From contig DATFXR010000821.1 in the NCBI GenBank assembly GCA_035315685.1, positions 1 to 14,693 on the forward strand: 14,693 nucleotides of DNA, in the 5' to 3' direction. This document shows positions 1 to 7,318 of the stretch, one piece after another. The position numbers were made by a program, and so were the translations under genes. This DNA is from QHWK01 sp035315685 (GTDB taxonomy: Bacteria; Acidobacteriota; Vicinamibacteria; Vicinamibacterales; CAVVIG01). Below the pieces are notes generated by a model. The model saw only the letters and a program-made list of their open reading frames with translations, had not been told where the DNA came from and ran no database searches. Positions within the stretch are counted from its first letter, which is position 1. Every line of letters starts with the position of its first letter.

Positions 1-2
1 AC

Positions 3-2231
3 TTCCATCGCGAACAGCTGGGCGGCACCGTCGGCGGGCCGGTCGTGAAAGACAAGGCGTTCTATTTCTTCGCGCTCGAAGGCGTCCGCGAGAACCTGCA
101 GCGAGCCAACCTGTCGGAACCGATCGGCACTCCGTGTCCGGTGAGCGCGCCGACGCTCGGCGCCAACGCGGCGCTGATCGCCACCAGCGGCGATTGCCAG
201 CGGCTTGCGCTCCTCAATTTCTTCAAGACCACGCGCAACCAGGACGATGGACAGCCGGTGTTGCACGAGATCAACAACAACGCGTTGCTGGCGAAGGCCG
301 ACTGGAGTCTCTCGCCGCCGCACACGCTGTCGGCGTCGTACAACTTCGACTATTCGAAGAATCCGAACCAGACCTTCGACGTGCCGACCTACGGGACGTC
401 CGCCAACGGTACCGAGGGGCCGTCGAAGATCAACGTGCTCAACGGCAACCTCTTCAGCACGCTCAGTACCACCAGGCTGAACGAGTTCCACATCACCTAC
501 TCGCGCGAGGATCGTCCGCGGTCGGCGACGCCGTCGAACATCCCGGCCGACACCGCGATGGGCGCGGATCCGGCGCTTCCGACATTCCGCTTCGGCAACC
601 CCTTCTTTCTCGCACCGAACGTCGACGAAACCGTCAAGCGTTTTCAGATCAAGGACAACTACTCGATCATCTCCGGCCGGCACACGATGAAGACGGGCGG
701 GGAATGGATCCACACCAACAACGCCCAGGTCTTCCGCGGCTTCTTCGAAGGGCGCTATATCTTCGACAGCGTGATCGGCTTCCTGCGCTACACGTCGCCG
801 GCGGCGCCAGGCGGCTTCGGCCCGTTCACGGTCGGTTGTTCGAACGGCTCGTACGTCACCGCTCCAGCATCGTGTCCGGCAGGATCGACGACGACAGGAG
901 GCCCGCTGCTGTTCTATCTGCAGTCGAGCAGCCCGGACGGTATCGCGCGCGACGCGGCAGGCGCGTCGGATATCAGCAACGAGGAGTTCGCGCTCTTCTT
1001 CCAGGACAAGTGGCAGGCGGGAGGCGGACTCACCATCGACCTCGGGCTCCGCTGGGACGGACAGAAGATGCCGGCGACGGTCGATCCGAAGACAACGGCG
1101 TTCGCGCCATTTCTCGGCGGGCTGGCCTTTCCGTCGGACGGCACGATTCCGAATCAGTGGAACCAGGTGCAGCCGCGCGGCGGCTTCGTGTGGGACGTGA
1201 ATCGCAACGGCAAGTCGGTGGTCCGCGGCAGCGCCGGCATTTACTACGCCCGGCAGAACATGCTGAGCCAGGTCGGAACGGTGACCACCAACGGCATCCA
1301 GCAGAAGAGCGATTTTCGCAACACCAGCTTCACGTCGTTCGCGGACATGCCGGTGTGGCCCAACCTGCTCGCGCCCAGTCCGGTGGCGCCCGGCACCTTT
1401 CCGCCGTTCACCGGCGTGCGCGTCTTCGATCGCGAGTATCGCAACCCGCACGTCTACAGCTTCAACGGCGGCTACGAGCGCGAAGTGCGGCCGAGCGTGG
1501 TGGCCTACGTCGACGTGACCGTCGCGAAGGGCGTGGATCTGACGCGGTTCCTCAACTACAACGTGCACGGGACGGCCGCCGCTCCGGATCAGCCGCCGAC
1601 GCGCGACACGACCACCTACATCGGCGCCAACCCGTACGAACCGGTCCTCGGCGACCTCTTCGTCACCAACAGCCTCGGTCACAGCCTGTATCGCGGCGCG
1701 ACGTTCGGCCTGCGCAAGCGCTTCGCGCAGCACTATCAGTTCGAAGGGAACTACGTGCTGTCGAAGGACGAAGACGACGACTCGAACGAACGCGATCCGT
1801 TCACCGATCGGTCGTTCAACTTCTACAACCTGGACCTGGACTACGGGCCCTCGGACCGCGACATCCGTCACAAGGTCAACTTCTTCACCTACGCCGAGCT
1901 GCCGCGGAGCGTGTTGCTCAACGTCCGCATGCAGGGCCGCACGGCGCAGCCGATCACGACGTCTCCGCGCGTCCTGGGCGGACTCGATCGCGGCCGGAAC
2001 TGGGATCGGAAGGACAACGCCTACTTCTCGCTCGACTGGCGCGTGCAGCGGCCGTTCCGGATTGGCCCGCAGGCCCAGGTGATCCCGAGCATCGAGATGT
2101 TCAACACGTTCAACAACGCCAACAACGTGAATCCGCTCACGACGCCGGCGCTGTTCAACTTCGACGGGTTCCTGCGGCAGGGCGTGGGCGATCCGCGCCA
2201 GGTGCAGCTCGCCGTGAAGGTGACCTTCTGA
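3..2231 (+). CDS. Oar-like TonB-dependent outer-membrane receptor, 5'-truncated by the window
   Basis: This is the C-terminal 742 residues of a large outer-membrane receptor. The frame is open from base 3, so the true start lies upstream, and a GTG at 45 is internal. The first residues contain GGTVGGPVVKDKAFYFF, the hallmark found at the plug/barrel transition of Oar-type receptors of Acidobacteriota and myxobacteria. The rest is rich in aromatic, alternating beta-strand segments, for example near the sequence SASYNFDYSKN. The protein ends in QLAVKVTF, a terminal aromatic residue expected of a BamA-recognised beta-barrel. The usual N-terminal signal peptide, carboxypeptidase-regulatory-like domain and most of the plug are outside the window. 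By family knowledge such proteins import large substrates (glycans, peptides, siderophores) using TonB energy. The substrate cannot be read from sequence. No obvious frameshift is seen. The gene converges with the reverse-strand gene ending at 2498. Confidence 0.9.
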   Translation, partial: FHREQLGGTVGGPVVKDKAFYFFALEGVRENLQRANLSEPIGTPCPVSAPTLGANAALIATSGDCQRLALLNFFKTTRNQDDGQPVLHEINNNALLAKADWSLSPPHTLSASYNFDYSKNPNQTFDVPTYGTSANGTEGPSKINVLNGNLFSTLSTTRLNEFHITYSREDRPRSATPSNIPADTAMGADPALPTFRFGNPFFLAPNVDETVKRFQIKDNYSIISGRHTMKTGGEWIHTNNAQVFRGFFEGRYIFDSVIGFLRYTSPAAPGGFGPFTVGCSNGSYVTAPASCPAGSTTTGGPLLFYLQSSSPDGIARDAAGASDISNEEFALFFQDKWQAGGGLTIDLGLRWDGQKMPATVDPKTTAFAPFLGGLAFPSDGTIPNQWNQVQPRGGFVWDVNRNGKSVVRGSAGIYYARQNMLSQVGTVTTNGIQQKSDFRNTSFTSFADMPVWPNLLAPSPVAPGTFPPFTGVRVFDREYRNPHVYSFNGGYEREVRPSVVAYVDVTVAKGVDLTRFLNYNVHGTAAAPDQPPTRDTTTYIGANPYEPVLGDLFVTNSLGHSLYRGATFGLRKRFAQHYQFEGNYVLSKDEDDDSNERDPFTDRSFNFYNLDLDYGPSDRDIRHKVNFFTYAELPRSVLLNVRMQGRTAQPITTSPRVLGGLDRGRNWDRKDNAYFSLDWRVQRPFRIGPQAQVIPSIEMFNTFNNANNVNPLTTPALFNFDGFLRQGVGDPRQVQLAVKVTF

Positions 2232-2244
2232 CGCCGGCGGTCTA

Positions 2245-2271
2245 ACCGCAGAGACCGCGGAGACCGCTGAG
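2245..2271. repeat. 9-nt micro-tandem repeat, three units
   Basis: Three consecutive units ACCGCAGAG, ACCGCGGAG and ACCGCTGAG differ only at the sixth base. They begin 13 bases after the receptor stop codon. Similar purine-rich intergenic repeats are common in large environmental genomes, but family membership here is inferred. Confidence 0.7.
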
Positions 2272-2286
2272 GAGAGCGCGCGACGC

Positions 2287-2303
2287 GGCCGGCGGAGCCG
2301 GCC
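2287..2303. repeat. Small perfect GC hairpin
   Basis: The 7-bp arms GGCCGGC and GCCGGCC are separated by a 3-base loop (GGA). No T-tract follows directly, so this alone is not a classical terminator. It sits just upstream of the larger hairpin at 2308-2382 and may be part of the same repeated intergenic block. Confidence 0.55.
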
Positions 2304-2307
2304 GGCA

Positions 2308-2382
2308 GTGGACGAAAAGCCGCCGTCAAACACAAGCGTCGTGATTGTGCTGCTTGTGCTTGACGGCGGCTTTTCCGTCCAC
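2308..2382. terminator. Long hairpin, probable bidirectional intrinsic terminator
   Basis: The left arm at 2308-2337 and the right arm at 2352-2382 are almost perfectly complementary over 30 bases, with one extra base and one A/G difference. The loop is 14 bases. The arms include AAAAGCCGCC on the left and GGCGGCTTTT on the right, so each strand reads a GC-rich stem followed by a run of U. It lies between two convergent genes, the receptor (+) and the DinB-like gene (-), which is where a two-way terminator is expected. The stem is longer than a typical terminator, so it could also be a mobile palindromic repeat doing this job. Confidence 0.7.
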
Positions 2383-2429
2383 GTGCCCGCCTGGCGGGCG
2401 TCGCGCGCAAACGTCTTGCGTCACGCTGT

Positions 2430-2461
2430 CTTCGTGGCTTCGTGTCTTCGTGCCTTCGTGG
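2430..2461. repeat. 8-nt micro-tandem repeat, four units
   Basis: Four adjacent units follow the pattern CTTCGTGN (last base G, T, C, G), and a degenerate fifth (CTTCCGGG) follows. Read on the minus strand the unit is NCACGAAG. Nothing suggests it is coding. It lies within 70 bases of the stop codon of the reverse-strand gene. Confidence 0.75.
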
Positions 2462-2497
2462 CTTCCGGGGATCTCTGTCGACTCTGTCTCTCCGTGG

Positions 2498-3322
2498 TTA
2501 GACGATCACGGATCGCGTCCGGAGCACCGGACGCGCGAGCGTTGCGTCGCCTTCGACGCGAACGTGCGCATCGATCGCTGACGGCGTCAGGGCGTTGAAG
2601 AACAGACGCCACGCGGTCTCGTCCGTCATCGTCACCGTCGCTGCGGGTGTCGCAGGCGTACTCTCCTCGATGGTCCACGTTCCGCTGCGACGGCTCAGGC
2701 TCCACTCGCCTGACGCGGGACCGCTGATTCGAATCGCGATCGTCGCGCCTGCGGGCGCGGTGATGTCGCGGTAGGCGTGCGGCAGCGCATACATGGCGAC
2801 GTGCAGGACCACGCCGAGCCACTGCGGATCGGAAAACCGGCCGGCGCCGATCGCGTCGCGGATCTGCGCGCCGTGATGCCAGACCTCGGTGAACTCGCGT
2901 CCGATATCCAGCCACTGCGTCGCCCCGGCGTCGCCGGCCCACGACACCGGAAAGAACGCGGGCGCGTCGAGATCCAGCGTCTCGATGAAGTCGGCCAGCT
3001 CGCCGCTCGCTCGCTCGTAGAGGTCCGTCAGAACGCGAGGGCTGAGCCGCCGTGCGGCATCCGTCCAGGTCGCGTTGAGCTCGTTGATGAAAGCGACGAA
3101 ATCCTGGCCCGGCTGTGGCCCCGCGCCTGTCGATTGGTCGCGGTGCAGCGACAGCCGGCGTAGCGCCGTGTCCACGAGATGTGCGGCGACGTCGCGGACC
3201 CGCCACGAACCGGCGAGAATGGGCCGTTCCCAGTCGTCCGCGCCGGCGCCGCGCAGCACTCCGACGATCTCGCGACTGAGCGGACGGAACAAGTGACGGG
3301 TGTCGACGACGGGTGGCGGCAT
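2498..3322 (-). CDS. DinB-like / mycothiol-dependent maleylpyruvate isomerase family protein
   Basis: A 274-residue protein. Residues about 10-155 look like the metal-binding four-helix DinB/MDMPI N-terminal domain: the sequence SWRVRDVAAHLVDT places His48, and FTEVWHHGAQIRDA places Glu146 and His150. That spacing matches the His, Glu-x3-His zinc triad known from the corynebacterial maleylpyruvate isomerase. Residues about 185-265 resemble the small SCP2-like C-terminal domain of the same family. Known members transfer or isomerise substrates using a low-molecular-weight thiol. Mycothiol is essentially actinobacterial, so the cofactor here may be another thiol and the substrate is unknown. 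The ATG at 3322 was chosen because the domain begins soon after it. The ribosome-binding site is weak. It ends against the repeat block and lies 90 bases downstream of the phospholipase gene on the same strand. Confidence 0.75.
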   Translation of the reverse strand: MPPPVVDTRHLFRPLSREIVGVLRGAGADDWERPILAGSWRVRDVAAHLVDTALRRLSLHRDQSTGAGPQPGQDFVAFINELNATWTDAARRLSPRVLTDLYERASGELADFIETLDLDAPAFFPVSWAGDAGATQWLDIGREFTEVWHHGAQIRDAIGAGRFSDPQWLGVVLHVAMYALPHAYRDITAPAGATIAIRISGPASGEWSLSRRSGTWTIEESTPATPAATVTMTDETAWRLFFNALTPSAIDAHVRVEGDATLARPVLRTRSVIV

Positions 3323-3368
3323 CGCGGCTCGGATACGAATCTACCCCGTGCCGGCCGCCACGGCCAGG

Positions 3369-3389
3369 GTGCGGGCTGAAAGCCCGCAC
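3369..3389. repeat. REP-like palindrome
   Basis: A perfect 9-bp stem (GTGCGGGCT / AGCCCGCAC) encloses a 3-base loop. On the minus strand it reads GTAGGTGCGGGCTTTCAGCC and onward, which resembles the palindromic units scattered between genes in many Acidobacteriota and related genomes. It lies between two same-strand genes. No T-run follows, so termination is less likely than a REP element or an mRNA-stabilising hairpin. Confidence 0.65.
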
Positions 3390-3412
3390 CTACTGATGGT
3401 GCACCGCGCGTT

Positions 3413-5506
3413 TCAGACGAGGCCGCCCATCAGCGGATCGCTGATGCTGTCGTCGCCGTCCTCGAAATGTCCGGCGAGCTGGTAGAGGAACTGCGCGTCG
3501 CCGTTGATCGTCAACGCCAGGTCGTACCACCCGCTCGTGTGCAACAGCGACCAGTGCTTCGAATCGGTCTCGCCCGATTCCAGCACGAACTTCGTCGTCT
3601 TGCCGGTGTAGCGATCGAAGATGCGGACAGCGGCGACCTCGGTCGCGCGGTTGGAGATCGTCAAGGTGATCTCGTGGCCCTTGTCGTCGAAGCTCGTCAG
3701 GACCTCGAGGCTCGACGTTCTCTCACCGGCAACGCGTCCCTTGAATTCGCGGAAGAAGCCGTTCGGCCCGAAGACGGACAGATCGTACTGCCCGCCGGCC
3801 GCGACCCAGGAGTCGGTGAGCGACGACTGCGGCCCCGCGGTGAAGCTGCGCGGCGCGTCGGCGCTGTTCGCCGACCGGACCTGGAAGACGGCTGCGGCGC
3901 TGCCGGTGTTCTCGAACTTGATCCAGAACGTGCTGTCGGCCACCTGCACGAGGCCGCGCGCCTCGATCGCGTACGGCAGGGCGCGGGCCGCCTTTACGCC
4001 AGTCTCCTGCGGCGGCAGCGTGCCGTGCGCCGGAGGCACTGGCACATCGTCCGGGTGCCGGTCGAAATTCTGCGGCTTGAAGGCGTCCGTGTTCGGCAAC
4101 ACCACGCGCTTCGGGCCATTGGGACTCTTGAAATCGAACGCCGTCGTCAGATCGCCGGCGACCGCGCGCCGCCACGGCGTGATGTTGGTCTCGATCAAAT
4201 CGGGGCGGCCGTGCGCGAAGCGCGCTTCGAGGAAGCGAATGAGTGACGTGTGATCGAACACCTGCGAGTTCACCCAGCCGCCGCGGCTCCACGGCGAGAC
4301 GACGATCATCGGCACGCGGATCCCGAGTCCATAGGGACCGGCCGGGTGGCTCGGATCGCCGCCAAAAATCTCGTTCGTAATCGGCACGGTGGACTTGCCG
4401 GTTGCCGGCGTGGGCGGCGGCGTCGGCGGCACGAGGTGATCGAAGAAGCCGCCTTCTTCATCGTAGGTGACGAACAGCACCATCTTGCTCCACACCTCCC
4501 GGTTCGACGCCAGGATGTCGACGACCTGCGAGACGTACCACGAGCCGAAGTCGGGTTCCCAGTTCGGGTGCTCGCAATACGATTCGGGCGCGACGATCCA
4601 CGACACCTGCGGCAGCCGGCCGCTCTCGACGTCCGCGCGGAAGATGTCCATCAGCCGATCGGGTTCGCGGTTCTGCGAGAGGATGTGGGTGCCGGTCTTC
4701 GCTTTGGCGGCGAGCGGCGAGCCGGGTGCTGCGCTCTGATACAGGTGGAAGTAGAGCAGCGAGTTGTCGCCGAAGTTGCCGATGTATGGATCGTCGGTGA
4801 AGCCCCACGATCCGGCCGCGTCGAGACCGATGCCGATGTCCTGGTAGATCTTCCACGAGATGCCGGCCCGCTCGAGCCGTTCGGGATAGGTGGACCAGTC
4901 GTAGCCCTTCTCAGCGTTCGTGATCTCAGGACCGCCGCCGGCGCCGTCGTTGCCGACCCAGCCGGTCCACATGTGATACCGATTGGGATCGGTCGGCCCC
5001 ATCACCGAGCAGTGATAGTTGTCGCAGGTCGTGAACGCGTCGGCGAGCGCGTACTGATACGGCAGATCGTTTCGCGTGTGAAAGGTCATCGTGGTCACAC
5101 CCTTGTTCGGCACCCAGCGATCGTAGCGTCCGCCGTTCCATGCCGCGTGCGTGTCGGTCCAGCCGTGCGGTGGATCGGGCAGGAACGTCTGACCGAGATC
5201 GGCGACGTCCGGACGGAACGGCAGCAGCGCGCCGGCGCCGTTCGGCTGATTCCACACCGGAGCGCCGTTGGGCAGCGTCACCGCGCGCGGATCCGCAAAG
5301 CCGCGCACGCCGCGCATCGTGCCGAAGTAATGATCGAACGATCGGTTCTCCTGCATCAGGAAGACGACGTGCTCGACGTCGTTGATCGACTTCGTCCGAT
5401 CGTTGGCCGGAATCGCGAGCAGGCGGCTGAAATCCAGCGGTGCGGCTGCTGCCAGGGCCGGCGTTCCGAGCAGCTTCAGAAAGGTGCGGCGGTCGCTCGT
5501 GTTCAT
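3413..5506 (-). CDS. plcC: Tat-exported phosphocholine-type phospholipase C
   Basis: A 697-residue secreted phosphoesterase of the bacterial phospholipase C / acid phosphatase AcpA superfamily, which hydrolyses phosphatidylcholine-like lipids to diacylglycerol and a phosphate ester. The N-terminus SDRRTFLKLLG followed by an Ala-rich stretch is a twin-arginine signal (Arg6-Arg7). Family motifs follow in order: ENRSFDHYFG at 53-62, GPTDPNRYHMWTG near 170-182 (Thr172 is the likely nucleophile by analogy with PlcH), TYDEEGGFFDH at 347-357, and DHTSLIRFLEARF at 418-430. Residues about 505-590 and 598-682 look like the paired C-terminal DUF756 beta domains typical of PlcC/PlcN/PlcH. Length is normal and all key motifs are present. 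The ATG has a good site (GAAAGGG, 5 bases spacing). It is divergent from the pst operon with the two small genes between. A single symbol is hard to assign, as PlcN and PlcH are close relatives. Whether it is haemolytic or Pho-regulated cannot be read here. Confidence 0.92.
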   Translation of the reverse strand: MNTSDRRTFLKLLGTPALAAAAPLDFSRLLAIPANDRTKSINDVEHVVFLMQENRSFDHYFGTMRGVRGFADPRAVTLPNGAPVWNQPNGAGALLPFRPDVADLGQTFLPDPPHGWTDTHAAWNGGRYDRWVPNKGVTTMTFHTRNDLPYQYALADAFTTCDNYHCSVMGPTDPNRYHMWTGWVGNDGAGGGPEITNAEKGYDWSTYPERLERAGISWKIYQDIGIGLDAAGSWGFTDDPYIGNFGDNSLLYFHLYQSAAPGSPLAAKAKTGTHILSQNREPDRLMDIFRADVESGRLPQVSWIVAPESYCEHPNWEPDFGSWYVSQVVDILASNREVWSKMVLFVTYDEEGGFFDHLVPPTPPPTPATGKSTVPITNEIFGGDPSHPAGPYGLGIRVPMIVVSPWSRGGWVNSQVFDHTSLIRFLEARFAHGRPDLIETNITPWRRAVAGDLTTAFDFKSPNGPKRVVLPNTDAFKPQNFDRHPDDVPVPPAHGTLPPQETGVKAARALPYAIEARGLVQVADSTFWIKFENTGSAAAVFQVRSANSADAPRSFTAGPQSSLTDSWVAAGGQYDLSVFGPNGFFREFKGRVAGERTSSLEVLTSFDDKGHEITLTISNRATEVAAVRIFDRYTGKTTKFVLESGETDSKHWSLLHTSGWYDLALTINGDAQFLYQLAGHFEDGDDSISDPLMGGLV

Positions 5507-5584
5507 GTTGGCCCTTTCGAGAATGAACGCGTGACTGGTGGCGCCTTGCCGGAATGAGAAGGTAGGAGCGGATCGTGACGGTCC

Positions 5585-5612
5585 AGTAAAGACGCTGCGA
5601 TCGCCGCGTCAA
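5585..5612 (-). promoter_or_regulatory. Candidate sigma70-type promoter for the phospholipase gene
   Basis: On the minus strand TTGACG (5607-5612) is followed after 16 bases by TTTACT (5585-5590), matching the -35 and -10 consensus at five and four positions. It lies about 80 bases upstream of the phospholipase start. The surrounding interval 5507-5692 otherwise contains no gene. The motif CCGTCAC occurs twice on the minus strand (5575-5581 and 5619-5625), 44 bases apart, flanking this candidate promoter. Confidence 0.4.
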
Positions 5613-5692
5613 TCCTCTGTGACGGCACGTAAACGTCGACCGGTCACGGCAGGTGATGCGCCGCGCATGCGGCAACGCGGACGGATGGTCGA

Positions 5693-5920
5693 TCAGCGGA
5701 CGATGCGTCGCGCCGCGCGCTCGAGCAGTTCGTCCTCGGCACGCCGCCAGTAGTCGGCGGCGCGCTCGCCGCGCCTGCCGACGGTGCGGAACAGCTCGTA
5801 GGCGCGATCGGCGATTTCAGTCGGTGTCGGAAACACCTCGGGCGGCGACTGGCGCGTGCGCGGCACTCGCGGCGTGCGCGGCGGCCGTCGTGAGGATCCG
5901 AAGAACGGCCCGTCGGTCAT
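5693..5920 (-). CDS. Small DUF2934-family protein
   Basis: A 75-residue basic protein. The C-terminal half (from TEIADRAYELF to YWRRAEDELL, about residues 34-66) matches the DUF2934 pattern: Ile, Arg-Ala-Tyr-Glu-Leu, a Gly-rich turn, His/Tyr-Trp, then Ala-Glu-x-x-Leu. The N-terminal 30 residues are Pro/Arg-rich and look disordered. The ATG at 5920 was chosen because it gives the whole domain and follows TGAGGACGTT, a Shine-Dalgarno-like GAGGA overlapping the upstream gene's stop codon. The same frame stays open further upstream, but that part overlaps the acidic gene and is unlikely to be translated. Family function is unknown. These proteins are small, usually appear beside housekeeping or stress genes, and have no known catalytic residues. 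Confidence 0.75.
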   Translation of the reverse strand: MTDGPFFGSSRRPPRTPRVPRTRQSPPEVFPTPTEIADRAYELFRTVGRRGERAADYWRRAEDELLERAARRIVR

Positions 5921-5927
5921 AACGTCC

Positions 5928-6062
5928 TCACTGGCCGACGATCGCGTCGTCGCCGAACTCCTCGTCTTCTTCGCGCTCGAGCTCGTCGTCGGTCGCCTCC
6001 GATTCGCCGTCCGGGCGCTGCTCGAGCAATGGCGCCAGCTCGTCGTCATGTTCGTGCGGCAT
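5928..6062 (-). CDS. Very acidic 44-residue small protein
   Basis: The peptide begins MPHEHDDELAPLLEQ and continues into an Asp/Glu-rich tail (DDELEREEDEEFGDD), with very few basic residues. It has no recognised domain, signal peptide or membrane segment. The start at 6062 is set by a strong GGGAGGAT at 6066-6073, 3-5 bases upstream. A longer in-frame version from 6119 lacks such a site. The stop is 7 bases from the start of the DUF2934 gene, so the two are probably co-transcribed and translationally coupled. The downstream partner is basic, so a charge-based interaction is conceivable but untested. Confidence 0.6.
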   Translation of the reverse strand: MPHEHDDELAPLLEQRPDGESEATDDELEREEDEEFGDDAIVGQ

Positions 6063-6267
6063 GGGATCCTCCCGCGTTCGCCGATTAACGCATGGTGCGG
6101 TAACGGTCGTGCGACGCACACGGTCGGCCAGCTGCGCGTCACGTCGTGCGCGGCCGTGTGCTGATCGGCGCGGCGTCGTGCCGCGACGTTGTACGGACGT
6201 CGTTCTGCCGTGACACGGTTGTCATATCCAGGGAACAAGATGCGACACAACCCCTGAAGGAGTCCCC
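6063..6267. other. Divergent intergenic region between the small acidic gene and pstS
   Basis: This stretch should carry promoters for both directions. A TTGTCATAT stretch at 6219-6227 resembles half of an enterobacterial Pho box or a -35 element, but no second half-site or well-spaced -10 is seen. A short inverted repeat CGACGT...ACGTCG surrounds 6190-6195. No gene is supported here: the long reverse open frame crossing it has no start-site support. Confidence 0.4.
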
Positions 6268-7311
6268 ATGAGATTCCGACCGTCGAATGCCGTGATGGCG
6301 ATTGCCGGCCTGACGCTGGTGTTGTCCGGATGCGGCGGTGCGTCGGATCCGGCGGCGGCGAGTGCCGTGAAGCTGCAGGGCGCCGGCGCCAGCTTTCCGG
6401 CTCCGCTCTACAACAAGTGGTTCAAAGCGTACAGCGCGGCACACTCGAACGTGCTCGTCGACTATCAGTCGGTCGGCAGCGGCAGCGGCGTGAAGAGCGT
6501 GATCGATCGGACGGTGGATTTCGGCGCCAGCGACGCGGCGATGAAACCGGAGGACATGGCCAAGGTCGACGGCGGCGTCCAGCTGTTTCCGATGACCGCG
6601 GGGAGCATCGTGCTCGCCTACAACCTCAAGGATGTGGCGAGTCTGCGGCTGTCGCGCCGGGCGTATGCCGGGATCTTTCTGGGAACGATCTCCAAATGGA
6701 ACGATCCCGCGATCGCCGAGAGCAATCCCGGCGCAACGCTGCCCGAGACGCCGATCAACGTCGTCGTTCGTGCCGACAGCAGCGGCACGTCGTTCGTCTT
6801 CTCGCAGCATCTCAGCGCGATCAACGCGGACTTCGGCAAATCTGTCGGCGCCAACACGATGCCGAACTGGCCGGTCGGCACGAAGTCAAAGGGCAATGAA
6901 GGCGTGACCGCCAGCCTGATGACGACGCCCGGGTCGATTGGCTATATCGAGTACGGCTACGCGCAGAGCCAGAAGGTGCCGTTCGCCGTGCTCGAGAACA
7001 AGGCGGGCAAATTCGTCGCCGCGGACACCGCATCCGGTCAGGCCGCGCTGGCATCGGCGACGCTGCCGGACAACATGATCGCGTGGGCCGCCGATCCCGA
7101 GGTCGCCGACGCCTATCCGATCGTCACCTACACGTGGTTGATCGCGTACAAGAAGTATCCCGACAAGAACAAGCAGCAGGCGATTCAGGACCTGATCAAG
7201 TACGGCCTGACCGACGGCCAGAAGGACGCGGAGACGCTCGGCTACATTCCGCTGCCGCCGGCGGTCGTGGAGAAAGCGACGGCCGCGGTTCAGAACATCT
7301 CGTCGAACTGA
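6268..7311 (+). CDS. pstS: Phosphate ABC transporter substrate-binding lipoprotein PstS (first copy)
   Basis: A 347-residue phosphate-binding protein that presents inorganic phosphate to PstCA. The N-terminus has a hydrophobic signal ending in the lipobox LSGC (Cys22), so it should be a lipid-anchored periplasmic protein. Phosphate ligands known from E. coli PstS are present: GAGASFP (Ser42, Phe43), GSGSG (Ser71), DFGASDAAM (Asp89), and VVRADSSGTSF (Arg168, Asp170, Ser172, Gly173, Thr174). The motifs GSIGYIEYGYA and LGYIPLPPAVVEK near the end are also typical. AAGGAG six bases upstream supports the ATG. It is the first gene of the operon, with 7 bases to pstC. Length is standard. Confidence 0.97.
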   Translation: MRFRPSNAVMAIAGLTLVLSGCGGASDPAAASAVKLQGAGASFPAPLYNKWFKAYSAAHSNVLVDYQSVGSGSGVKSVIDRTVDFGASDAAMKPEDMAKVDGGVQLFPMTAGSIVLAYNLKDVASLRLSRRAYAGIFLGTISKWNDPAIAESNPGATLPETPINVVVRADSSGTSFVFSQHLSAINADFGKSVGANTMPNWPVGTKSKGNEGVTASLMTTPGSIGYIEYGYAQSQKVPFAVLENKAGKFVAADTASGQAALASATLPDNMIAWAADPEVADAYPIVTYTWLIAYKKYPDKNKQQAIQDLIKYGLTDGQKDAETLGYIPLPPAVVEKATAAVQNISSN

Positions 7312-7318
7312 CCGCGTC

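Larger units (their letters stand above)
2232..2497. other. Repeat-rich intergenic block between convergent genes
   Basis: No credible gene lies here. Short open frames in this stretch have no ribosome-binding site and run through the hairpin and tandem repeats. The two edges carry similar motifs in inverted orientation: TCTAACCGCAGAGA at 2241-2254 on the plus strand and TCTAACCACGGAGA ending at 2502 on the minus strand, where the TAA is the stop codon of the DinB-like gene. Between them lie the 9-nt tandem, two hairpins and the 8-nt tandem listed separately. A small palindrome GCCCGCC-T-GGCGGGC is at 2385-2399. Confidence 0.6.

Noticed and set aside
6219..6240. Pho box upstream of the first pstS
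   Set aside because: Only one half (TTGTCATAT) resembles the E. coli consensus, and the required 11-base direct repeat is missing. Regulation by phosphate is plausible from gene content but not shown here.
6063..6250. N-terminal extension of the DUF2934 frame up to 6250
   Set aside because: The frame remains open but overlaps the acidic gene, and has an unconserved Arg/Ser-rich sequence with no start-site support. The ATG at 5920 fits the domain and coupling.
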